Origin: Bacteroidota bacterium
GTDB lineage: Bacteria; Bacteroidota; Bacteroidia; Bacteroidales; JADFUO01
Assembly: GCA_030614305.1 (NCBI GenBank)
Contig: JAUWKH010000148.1
Location: 1 to 5,184, forward strand
Length of the DNA: 5,184 nucleotides
Direction of reading: 5' to 3'
Positions 1 through 5,184 of the stretch are shown here, piece after piece. Every line of letters starts with the position of its first letter. Position 1 is the first letter of the stretch. Both the position numbers and the translations under genes were made by a program. The notes under the pieces were generated by a model that searched no databases, had not been told where the DNA came from, and saw only the letters and a program-made list of their open reading frames with translations.

Positions 1-1
1 G

Positions 2-91
2 GCGATAGAAATATGTCAAACTCTAAATGAGAGTGAAACAAAATTTCCCGGAACAAATCTAAAATTAATCTATAAATTTGCGACAAATTGA
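2..91 (+). CDS. C-terminal fragment of a gene entering from the left; possible DDE transposase tail
   Basis: Frame 2 is open from the window edge for 29 codons and ends at TGA (89-91). The peptide begins AIEICQTLNESETK, continues FPGTNLKLIYKF and ends ATN. It has a protein-like mix of residues, not the lysine/asparagine-rich string expected of random A/T-rich DNA. The start lies outside the window, so length and domains are unknown. From memory, a tail with an LN-x-(S/T)-x-T-x-(F/Y)PGT-x-L-x-L-x-Y pattern resembles the ends of some DDE transposases (IS1380-like families). This is an impression that I could not check. No terminal inverted repeat can be tested because the other end of any element is missing. 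It could equally be the end of an unrelated host gene or of a decayed gene. Confidence 0.45.
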   Translation, partial: AIEICQTLNESETKFPGTNLKLIYKFATN

Positions 92-383
92 ACTACGATA
101 AGTCAGGAGTTCTGAAATTTAGAAATGGCACTTTCAACAGTCTCAATATGAATTACATTACCAATATTTTGTAATTCGATTAATGAAATTAATTATCCTC
201 TGAAAATGTCTGTTTTGTCAATGTTCTTATAGAAAACAAAAAGATAACTGTAATAATTCATAAAATCCAATTCAGTTTAATTTCTAAAAATACAAGTTAA
301 TTTTAAACTTATTTAATTAATATTAATAAAAAATCAACAATCTTATGAACAATTAGAAATGTCATGACCAGCTTGCACACAAT
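92..383. other. A/T-rich intergenic region, no gene seen
   Basis: These 292 bases separate the rightward fragment at the window edge from the 3' end of clpB, so the two genes converge here. I found no open frame with a plausible product on either strand, no tRNA-like cloverleaf and no clear GC hairpin followed by a T-run for either gene. Small features are an 8-bp palindrome GTCATGAC (361-368) and a TTAATTAATATTAAT-type A/T palindromic stretch around 314-328. The latter could act as weak transcription-end structure but is not diagnostic. If the left fragment is a transposase, the end of the element should fall in the first part of this stretch. Confidence 0.6.
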
Positions 384-2975
384 TTACTTATTCTCAAACA
401 CCAACTTATTATCCTTAAAATCAATATTTATTTCCGAATCTTTAATAACTTTTCCTGCAAGTATCATTTTTGACAGTTCATTCAGGATGTTTCGCTGTAT
501 AATGCGTTTTATCGGTCTTGCTCCAAATTGAGGATCATATCCCAATTCAGCAATATGTTTAATTGCTTTATCTGTAATTGAAATTTTAATATCATTTTGG
601 GTCAGCATTTTCTTTACATGTTTAAACTGCAATTTTACAATATTTTTTATTTCTTCTTTTGTAAGCGGCTTAAACATAATGATTTCATCAATACGGTTAA
701 GAAATTCAGGGCGGATGGTTTTTTTCAACAAATCGAAAACTTGCATTCTTGTCGTGTTGATGATCTCTTCACGATTATCTTCAGTAATTCTTTTTAGCTT
801 TTCCTGGATAATATGAGAACCAATGTTTGAAGTCATTATTATGATAGTATTTTTAAAATCCACTACCCTGCCTTTGTTATCAGTTAATCTTCCATCATCA
901 AGAACCTGCAACAGAATATTAAAAACATCAGGATGTGCTTTTTCAATCTCATCTAACAGGACAACTGAATACGGTTTTCTTCTGACTGCTTCGGTTAGCT
1001 GCCCGCTTTCATCATATCCGACATATCCGGGAGGCGCTCCAATCAACCGTGAAACCGAATGGCGTTCCTGATATTCAGACATATCAATCCTTACCATTGA
1101 GTTTTCATCATTAAATAAAAACTCTGCCAAAGCTTTTGCCAGTTCTGTTTTGCCGACACCAGTAGTTCCAAGAAAGATAAATGAACCTATCGGACGCTGA
1201 GCATCCTGCAGTCCTGCCCTACTCCTTCTGATAGCATCGGAAATTGCTTCAATCGCATCGTGCTGCCCAACTACTCTCATGTGAAGTTCTGTTTCAAGAT
1301 TTAATAGTTTTTCTCTCTCACTCTTAAGCATCCTGCTTACGGGTATCCCTGTCCAGTGTGATACAATCTCAGCAATTTCTTCTGAAGTAACTTCTTCATT
1401 TATCATTGCCGAATCTCCCTGTAATTCCTGCAATTTTATCTTTAATGCTTCTAAATCGCCTTCCAACTTTTGAATTCTACCATATCTGATTTCAGCTACT
1501 TTTCCAAAATCACCATCACGTTCAGCCTGCTCAGCTTCAAATTTTGAATTTTCTATGTCATTTTTTCTTTGCTGGATTTTTTCAACTACTTCTTTTTCAG
1601 CTTGCCACTTTGCTTTCAACTGGTTTCTTTCATCATTCAGGTTAGCAAGCTTTTCGTTTAGCTTATCAAGTTTTGCTTTATCTTTTTCTCTTTTAATAGC
1701 TTCACGCTCAATTTCAAACTGCCTGATTCTTCTTTCAATTTTTTCCAGATCCTCAGGTACCGAGTTAATTTCAAGTCGTAATTTTGCTGCTGCTTCATCA
1801 ATTAAATCTATTGCCTTATCAGGAAGAAAACGATCGCTGATATACCTTTGAGAAAGTTCAACTGCGGAAATAATTGCTTCATCTTTAATCCTGACATGAT
1901 GATGGGTTTCATATCTTTCCTTTAAACCACGCAAGATAGAAATTGCATCTAAAGTATCAGGCTCATTAACCATAACGATCTGGAACCTTCTTTCAAGAGC
2001 TTTATCTTTTTCAAAATATTTTTGATATTCTTTTAAAGTGGTTGCACCGATAGCTCTTAGCTCTCCTCTTGCAAGAGCAGGTTTTAAAATATTTGCAGCA
2101 TCCATTGCTCCTTCACTGGCACCGGCGCCAATAAGAGTATGTATTTCATCAATAAATAAAACTACCTCTCCATCCGATTCAATTACTTCATTAACAACGC
2201 TTTTGAGTCTTTCTTCAAACTCACCTTTATATTTAGCTCCTGCAATTAATGCACCCATGTCTAAAGAGAATATGAGTTTTGATTTAAGATTTTCCGGAAC
2301 ATCGCCATTTATAATTCTATGTGCCAAACCTTCTGCAATGGCTGTTTTTCCTGTTCCCGGCTCACCAATCAATATAGGATTGTTTTTGGTTCTTCTTGTT
2401 AATATCTGGAGTATCCGGCGGATCTCTTCATCCCTGCCAATAACCGGGTCCAACTTGCCCAAGTGTGCCAGATCGTTTAAATTACGAGCATATCTGTTTA
2501 ATGCATTATATGTATCTTCTGCTGTCTGGCTATCAACTGTTGAGCCTTTTCGTAATTGCTTTATTGCAGTTTTAAGGTCCTTTTCGGTTACTCCATTATC
2601 TTTTAACAACTTTGAGGCAGTATCATTTATTGCTAAAATTCCAAGCAAAATATGCTCAATTGATACAAACTTGTCGTTAAATTCTTTTAGATAAGATGTT
2701 GCTTTTTGTAAAGCTTTTTTTGCATCACTCGATAAAAATGGCTCACCACCCGACACCTTAGGATACGACTCAATTATCTTATCCAATGCCTGATTAAATA
2801 TAACAAGATTTACATTTAATTTTTTTAAAAGAAAAGGAATTACATTTTCATCAACAGTCAGAATACCCTTTAAAATATGAGTATTTTCAATTGCTTGTTG
2901 ATGATTTGCCATTACAATTTCCTGTGCTTTTTGTATGGCTTCCTGCGATTTAATTGTAAAATTATTTAAGTTCAT
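384..2975 (-). CDS. clpB: ATP-dependent chaperone ClpB (Hsp100 disaggregase)
   Basis: ClpB is a cytoplasmic hexameric AAA+ machine that, with DnaK/DnaJ/GrpE, threads aggregated proteins through its central pore and releases them for refolding. The 863-aa product is full length for the family. The Clp N domain covers about residues 1-145. NBD1 has Walker A GEPGTGKT (204-211), pore loop AKYKGEFEER (Tyr249), Walker B VVLFIDE (Glu277) and arginine fingers Arg329/Arg330. The coiled-coil middle domain (about 400-525) carries the RYGRIQKLE segment. It is the mark of ClpB as opposed to ClpA, and ClpC has only a short version. NBD2 has Walker A GTTGVGKT (603-610), pore loop GAPPGYVGY (Tyr651), Walker B VVLLDE (Glu676), RPEFLNRIDE (755-764) and sensor-2 GAR (818-820). 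No ClpP-binding IGF/L loop was noticed. All catalytic residues are intact. The ATG at 2973-2975 fits the family N terminus; its leader is A/T-rich without Shine-Dalgarno, normal for Bacteroidota. The codon near the usual internal start (Val147, GTT) is not a start codon, so a short isoform is not evident. The gene appears monocistronic. Confidence 0.98.
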   Translation of the reverse strand: MNLNNFTIKSQEAIQKAQEIVMANHQQAIENTHILKGILTVDENVIPFLLKKLNVNLVIFNQALDKIIESYPKVSGGEPFLSSDAKKALQKATSYLKEFNDKFVSIEHILLGILAINDTASKLLKDNGVTEKDLKTAIKQLRKGSTVDSQTAEDTYNALNRYARNLNDLAHLGKLDPVIGRDEEIRRILQILTRRTKNNPILIGEPGTGKTAIAEGLAHRIINGDVPENLKSKLIFSLDMGALIAGAKYKGEFEERLKSVVNEVIESDGEVVLFIDEIHTLIGAGASEGAMDAANILKPALARGELRAIGATTLKEYQKYFEKDKALERRFQIVMVNEPDTLDAISILRGLKERYETHHHVRIKDEAIISAVELSQRYISDRFLPDKAIDLIDEAAAKLRLEINSVPEDLEKIERRIRQFEIEREAIKREKDKAKLDKLNEKLANLNDERNQLKAKWQAEKEVVEKIQQRKNDIENSKFEAEQAERDGDFGKVAEIRYGRIQKLEGDLEALKIKLQELQGDSAMINEEVTSEEIAEIVSHWTGIPVSRMLKSEREKLLNLETELHMRVVGQHDAIEAISDAIRRSRAGLQDAQRPIGSFIFLGTTGVGKTELAKALAEFLFNDENSMVRIDMSEYQERHSVSRLIGAPPGYVGYDESGQLTEAVRRKPYSVVLLDEIEKAHPDVFNILLQVLDDGRLTDNKGRVVDFKNTIIIMTSNIGSHIIQEKLKRITEDNREEIINTTRMQVFDLLKKTIRPEFLNRIDEIIMFKPLTKEEIKNIVKLQFKHVKKMLTQNDIKISITDKAIKHIAELGYDPQFGARPIKRIIQRNILNELSKMILAGKVIKDSEINIDFKDNKLVFENK

Positions 2976-3014
2976 ATTTTTATATTAAATGTTTTACGTT
3001 TAAATTAATTATCA

Positions 3015-3038
3015 GGCAAATTTAACAAAGATTTTGCC
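3015..3038. repeat. Inverted repeat GGCAAA-N12-TTTGCC overlapping the candidate clpB promoter
   Basis: Perfect 6-bp arms at 3015-3020 (GGCAAA) and 3033-3038 (TTTGCC) flank a 12-bp A/T-rich centre. The arms are among the few GC-containing words in this spacer, and one arm overlaps the TAAATTTG box. The arrangement resembles an operator for a dimeric regulator, but no matching known site is recognised and chance is possible. Confidence 0.25.
3017..3024 (-). promoter_or_regulatory. Candidate clpB promoter, -7 box TAAATTTG
   Basis: On the minus strand the octamer TAAATTTG followed by CC matches the Bacteroidota primary sigma factor -7 element TAnnTTTG exactly. It lies 41 bp upstream of the clpB ATG, which would give a leader of about 35 nt. 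An upstream TTTG (-33 element) at the usual spacing is not exact; only T-rich sequence is found there. Such an octamer turns up by chance fairly often in A/T-rich DNA, so position is the main support. Confidence 0.35.
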
Positions 3039-3286
3039 ATTTTAAAAATATGACTAAATATTACATTTTTTTGATAAATTAACAGTATGACTTACAATTA
3101 ACTGACATTATGTCTTGATTATAAGATAGTTAGTTGAGTTATCATGAATTATTGACAGCAATCTTATTTTCATAAATTTAAAATAATCAAATAAATATAT
3201 TATTTTAGGGCAATAATTTAATAAAAAAAACATTTTAACTATTTTTACAGCCCCGAAATATTTAAAATTTCTTTACAGAAAATTGA

Positions 3287-4390
3287 ATGAAAAAGGTTTT
3301 AATATTTGTACTGACACTATTATGTTTTAATAGTTTTGCCCAGGAATGCGAAATAACCGTTGATGGAGAAACTCCAATTTGTCCAAAAAATTATATTACA
3401 TTAAGTGTTGAATATTCCGACACATTAAAATATTTATGGCAACCAGGAGATGACACAACATCTTCTATTGTTATTAATCCCGACACAACAACCAAATATT
3501 TTGTATCTGTTTACAATGATAATTATAATTGTGAAGATTCTGTAATTATTGATGTTTATCCAAAAATCAATATTGAATTTGAACAACTGGAAAGAACCTG
3601 TCCCGGCATTGATGCAAATTGTGAGGCACAAGTTAAAGCAATTGCTTCAGGCGAATTTCCTTCGGATGAATATACATATATATGGGATGTTCAGTGGGTT
3701 GACCCAGGAGATTCATCTTTGGCATTAGGACTTTGCGGAAATATTACTTATAATCTCCAAATTATTGATAATTATGGTTGTAAGCTTGACACCTCATATA
3801 AAGTTAAATCTTTCTGCTCTCCTGAAATTAAAATAACTGCTGATCCCGACAGCATTGTTTACATAAAAAAACCATGGATAACTTTTTCGTTTGACAATCT
3901 TTCAATAGACACACTTGAAGTTACAAACTGGGAATGGGATTTTTTAGGAGATAGTAGTATTACTTCAACTTTAAAAAGCCCGATACATCTGTATACAGAA
4001 GAAGGCACATATAATGTTTTACTAAAAATTACCGATGCAAACGGATGTGATACAACTTATACTTTTCCGGTTGAAGTTAAGCCGGTTAAATTGCTTATTC
4101 CCAATATAATTACACCAAATGGGGATGGACAAAACGATGAATTAATGTTTATTGAAGATTCAGATGAAGCAGACCATGACAAAGTTATAAATGACTTTTA
4201 TATTAGTAATCAGCTTGTTATTTTTAATCGTTGGGGGAGAAAACTATATGAAGTTAATAATTATATAAACGACTGGGATGGCGGAAACCTTTCAGATGGT
4301 GTTTATTTTTATATTTTGAAATGCCATGGTGAATTTGGTGATGATGTTTTCAAAAGCTCGCTTACAATAATCGGAAGTGGGAAATTATAA
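3287..4390 (+). CDS. Secreted PKD/Ig-like protein with gliding-motility-associated C-terminal (CHU_C) domain
   Basis: Predicted exported or cell-surface protein of 367 aa delivered by the Bacteroidota type IX secretion system; its substrate or partner is unknown. A Sec signal peptide is clear: MKK, a hydrophobic stretch and a type-I cleavage site after SFA (about residue 18). Cys13 has no acceptable lipobox. Residues about 21-92 look like an Ig-like domain (YLWQPGDDTTSS then NPDTTTKYFVSV and NCEDS). Residues about 93-180 form a second similar module ending DNYGCKLD. Residues about 185-266 are PKD-like (WEWDF at 215-219, then TEEGTYNVLLKITDANGCD). Residues 268-366 are a CHU_C / TIGR04131-type domain with PNIITPNGDGQND (272-284), LVIFNRWG (310-317), WDGG (330-333) and GVYFYI (338-343). 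In the family this domain serves as a type-B T9SS sorting signal. Regularly spaced cysteines (21, 32, 82, 105, 112, 150, 165, 177, 254) suggest disulfides. No enzymatic domain is visible, and the protein is short for a group whose members often exceed 1000 aa. The ATG has no Shine-Dalgarno but starts the signal peptide exactly. Confidence 0.93.
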   Translation: MKKVLIFVLTLLCFNSFAQECEITVDGETPICPKNYITLSVEYSDTLKYLWQPGDDTTSSIVINPDTTTKYFVSVYNDNYNCEDSVIIDVYPKINIEFEQLERTCPGIDANCEAQVKAIASGEFPSDEYTYIWDVQWVDPGDSSLALGLCGNITYNLQIIDNYGCKLDTSYKVKSFCSPEIKITADPDSIVYIKKPWITFSFDNLSIDTLEVTNWEWDFLGDSSITSTLKSPIHLYTEEGTYNVLLKITDANGCDTTYTFPVEVKPVKLLIPNIITPNGDGQNDELMFIEDSDEADHDKVINDFYISNQLVIFNRWGRKLYEVNNYINDWDGGNLSDGVYFYILKCHGEFGDDVFKSSLTIIGSGKL

Positions 4391-4425
4391 TTTTTTTAAA
4401 AAATTCAGAACTGTTATATTTTTTT
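4389..4425 (+). terminator. Weak candidate terminator after the CHU_C gene
   Basis: Overlapping the TAA stop is an A/T palindrome (seven T then six A, 4391-4403). Downstream there is CAG-AA-CTG (4406-4413) and a seven-T run (4419-4425). There is no GC-rich stem, so this is only a weak case for intrinsic termination. The T-run also abuts the candidate promoter at 4427. Confidence 0.2.
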
Positions 4426-4426
4426 C

Positions 4427-4434
4427 TACTTTTG
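4427..4434 (+). promoter_or_regulatory. Candidate promoter of the DUF1573 gene, -7 box TACTTTTG
   Basis: TACTTTTG followed by C matches the Bacteroidota -7 element TAnnTTTG exactly and lies in the expected direction, preceded by a T-rich tract. A TTTG -33 element at the normal spacing is not seen. If used, transcription would start near 4441 and the whole heptamer repeat block would be in a leader of about 240 nt before the ATG at 4683. Chance occurrence in A/T-rich DNA cannot be excluded. Confidence 0.4.
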
Positions 4435-4510
4435 CTGAAATAAAATATTACTTAGCATAGCATAGCTACAAACAAATTAGCTTAAGTGAAAGCAGTTGGC
4501 AGTCCATCCA

Positions 4511-4550
4511 TACGGACTTGTTTCACTTCGTACGGACTCCTTTCAGTCGT
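4511..4550. repeat. Imperfect 20-bp tandem repeat beginning TACGGACT
   Basis: TACGGACT at 4511-4518 recurs at 4531-4538. The two 20-bp units, TACGGACTTGTTTCACTTCG and TACGGACTCCTTTCAGTCGT, match at 14 of 20 positions. The second unit ends in a CAGTC heptamer, so this repeat interlocks with the heptamer block. AGTCC (4501-4505) can also pair with the GGACT of the first unit (4514-4518). It appears to be an insertion or diverged version within the heptamer block. Confidence 0.6.
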
Positions 4551-4593
4551 CGGCAGTCTGCAGTCGGCGTGAGGACTGAGGACTGAGGACTGA

Positions 4594-4611
4594 CCCCGAA
4601 AGCTTTCGGGG
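4594..4611. repeat. Perfect 18-bp palindrome CCCCGAAAGCTTTCGGGG
   Basis: Nine-base arms are perfectly self-complementary around AG|CT. As RNA or single-stranded DNA this gives a 7-bp stem with an AGCT loop. It is flanked on both sides by the GGACTGA heptamer (4587-4593 before, 4614-4620 after), so it looks inserted into, or grown within, the tandem array. No T-run follows, so it is not a typical rho-independent terminator. It could be a REP-like element or a protein-binding site. Confidence 0.85.
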
Positions 4612-4682
4612 GAGGACTGAAGACTGATATTTTGCTAAAAAACAAAGTTCTACAGGATAATACTACAGATACTATAATAATT

Positions 4683-5153
4683 ATGCCAAGAAACATTCTT
4701 ATATTATTTACAATACTTTTTTTTATTTCATTTGCATGTAATAACAGTAGAGAAAACAAAGAAAAGCTCATACCTGCCGATGTTGTTAATAATCCAAACA
4801 CAGCTTCAGGTGAAGCAGATTTTCACAAATTACCGAAAATTGAATTTTATGAAGAAGTTCATGATTTTGGAAATGTTATTCAAGGCGAAAAAGTTACTTA
4901 TGGATTTAAATTTAAAAATATTGGAAATTCGGATTTAGTAATCTCAAGAGTAAGTACAAGTTGTGGGTGTGCAGTAGGTAGCTATCCAAAAACTCTAATC
5001 AAACCAGGAAAAGAAGATGTAATAAGTGTAACTTTTGACAGTTATAAAAGAAAAGGATTTCAAAATAAAACAATAACGATTGTTTCTAATACACAACCAA
5101 ATAAAAAAATTATCAGGATAAAAGCTATGGTTATTAATCCTGAAAAACTTTAA
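4683..5153 (+). CDS. DUF1573 domain lipoprotein
   Basis: Predicted 156-aa lipoprotein of unknown function. Residues 1-18 (MPRNILILFTILFFISFA) are a hydrophobic signal followed by Cys19 and a polar CNNSRENKEK stretch. The lipobox (SFAC) is loose but tolerated in Bacteroidota. A linker IPADVVNNPNTASGE (30-44) resembles the segment seen in related Bacteroidota proteins. The DUF1573 domain follows from about residue 52: HDFGNVIQGEKV (60-71), FKFKNIGNSDLVISRV (75-90) and the hallmark STSCGC (91-96), then a beta-rich Ig/MSP-like tail to residue 152. The frame stays open upstream, back to a TTG at 4632 and to 4587 inside the repeats. The ATG at 4683 is preferred because it gives a proper signal peptide; the upstream extension would put 17 polar residues in front. 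The leader has no Shine-Dalgarno. In many Bacteroidota this gene sits between nusB and yajC. Here nusB is not upstream; a CHU_C gene and the repeat block are. Confidence 0.92.
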   Translation: MPRNILILFTILFFISFACNNSRENKEKLIPADVVNNPNTASGEADFHKLPKIEFYEEVHDFGNVIQGEKVTYGFKFKNIGNSDLVISRVSTSCGCAVGSYPKTLIKPGKEDVISVTFDSYKRKGFQNKTITIVSNTQPNKKIIRIKAMVINPEKL

Positions 5154-5180
5154 AAATATTTTTAACAAAAAACAACAACT

Positions 5181-5184
5181 ATGA
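5181..5184 (+). CDS. Probable start of the next gene, yajC by synteny (only ATGA present)
   Basis: The window ends in ACAACAACT-ATGA, 27 bp after the DUF1573 stop. An A-rich leader directly before an ATG is typical of Bacteroidota starts, and the short gap suggests an operon. In this phylum a DUF1573 lipoprotein gene is commonly followed by yajC (Sec translocase accessory subunit). The identity is inferred from gene order alone, since one codon says nothing about the protein. Confidence 0.3.

Larger units (their letters stand above)
2976..3286. other. Divergent intergenic region between clpB and the CHU_C-protein gene
   Basis: These 311 bases must carry the promoters of both divergent genes. 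For clpB there is a TAAATTTG box (see separate entry). For the rightward gene I see only one-mismatch versions of TAnnTTTG: TATTTTAG at 3201-3208 and TATTTTTA at 3240-3247. Neither is convincing. A short odd palindrome, GACATTATGTC, sits at 3104-3114. No CIRCE element (TTAGCACTC-N9-GAGTGCTAA) is present, so HrcA control of clpB is not supported. No coding frame or RNA gene is evident. Confidence 0.6.
4492..4627. repeat. GC-rich bidirectional heptamer repeat block (CAGTC / GACTG units)
   Basis: This block is about 57% G+C (74 of 130 bases over 4491-4620) against strongly A/T-rich surroundings. Five units of (G/T)CAGT(C/T)N read forward: GCAGTTG 4492, GCAGTCC 4499, TCAGTCG 4543, GCAGTCT 4553 and GCAGTCG 4560. 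Five reverse-orientation units follow: GGACTGA at 4573, 4580 and 4587 (three perfect tandem copies), GGACTGA at 4614 and AGACTGA at 4621. Tandem copies keep a 7-bp period. The two halves are complementary, so CAGTC-N2-CAGTC (4554-4565) can pair with GACTG-N2-GACTG (4574-4585) across an 8-nt loop. From memory, similar CAGTCGG/GACTGA strings occur between genes in other Bacteroidota, but no function is known to me. No open frame through it makes a plausible protein. Confidence 0.85.

Noticed and set aside
54..61. Minus-strand TAGATTTG promoter-like octamer
   Set aside because: It lies inside the left-edge coding fragment with no gene start visible to its left, and such octamers are expected by chance in A/T-rich DNA.
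597..1851. Three smaller plus-strand open frames (597-797, 823-1071, 1555-1851) antisense to clpB
   Set aside because: They are shadows of clpB codons. The 1555-1851 frame is Ser/Phe/Leu-rich because it is antisense to the Lys/Glu-rich coiled coil.
2038..2694. 218-codon open frame on the plus strand opposite clpB
   Set aside because: It lies wholly antisense to the conserved NBD1 region of clpB. The translation is serine/leucine-rich with no recognisable domain, as expected from the complement of a real gene.
3121..3167. ATAAGAT ... ATCTTAT inverted repeat
   Set aside because: Seven A/T-rich base pairs with a 33-nt loop are likely by chance in this composition, and nothing else points to a function.
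3434..3631. 65-codon minus-strand frame inside the CHU_C gene
   Set aside because: It is antisense to a well-supported gene. The Asn/Ile-rich low-complexity translation has no family features.
4492..4627. CRISPR array
   Set aside because: The repeat units are only 7 bp, directly abutting and in both orientations, with no regular unique spacers and no cas genes in the window.
4632..4682. TTG at 4632 as the start of the DUF1573 protein
   Set aside because: It would add a 17-residue polar extension in front of an otherwise normal lipoprotein signal peptide. The ATG at 4683 fits the family better.
4523..4801. 92-codon minus-strand frame through the repeat block and into the DUF1573 gene
   Set aside because: It is made of antisense signal-peptide sequence plus translated heptamer repeats. 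It overlaps a real gene and has no domain.
4732..4938. 68-codon plus-strand frame overlapping the DUF1573 gene
   Set aside because: It is out of frame within a clearly coding lipoprotein gene and lacks recognisable features.

Overview
The window looks like chromosomal DNA of a low-GC member of the Bacteroidota (Bacteroidetes). The evidence is strong A+T bias, starts without a Shine-Dalgarno sequence but with A/T-rich leaders, TAnnTTTG-type promoter boxes, a secreted protein ending in a gliding-motility-associated (CHU_C / type IX secretion) C-terminal domain, and a DUF1573 lipoprotein of the kind that precedes yajC in this phylum. Genus cannot be told from the sequence.

Layout. Positions 2-91 (+) hold the last 29 codons of a gene entering from the left, possibly a transposase. 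Positions 92-383 are A/T-rich and hold no gene I can see. A complete clpB (863 aa disaggregase) lies on the minus strand at 384-2975. A 311-bp divergent intergenic region follows, with a candidate clpB promoter and a GGCAAA/TTTGCC inverted repeat. At 3287-4390 (+) is a 367-aa exported, multi-domain protein (signal peptide, Ig/PKD-like domains, CHU_C domain). Then comes a 292-bp spacer whose centre (about 4492-4627) is a conspicuous GC-rich block of heptamer repeats: five GCAGTC-like units in one orientation, five GACTGA-like units in the other, and a perfect 18-bp palindrome among the latter. A DUF1573 lipoprotein gene (4683-5153, +) follows, and the window ends on ATGA at 5181, probably the start of the next gene (yajC by synteny).

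The genes do not form one pathway. clpB is a stand-alone protein-quality-control gene. The CHU_C protein is predicted type IX secretion cargo. The DUF1573 gene probably begins an operon continuing to the right. I see no new multi-gene system. The part least explained by ordinary genes is the repeat block between the CHU_C and DUF1573 genes, which would lie in the DUF1573 leader transcript if the TACTTTTG box at 4427 is the real promoter.
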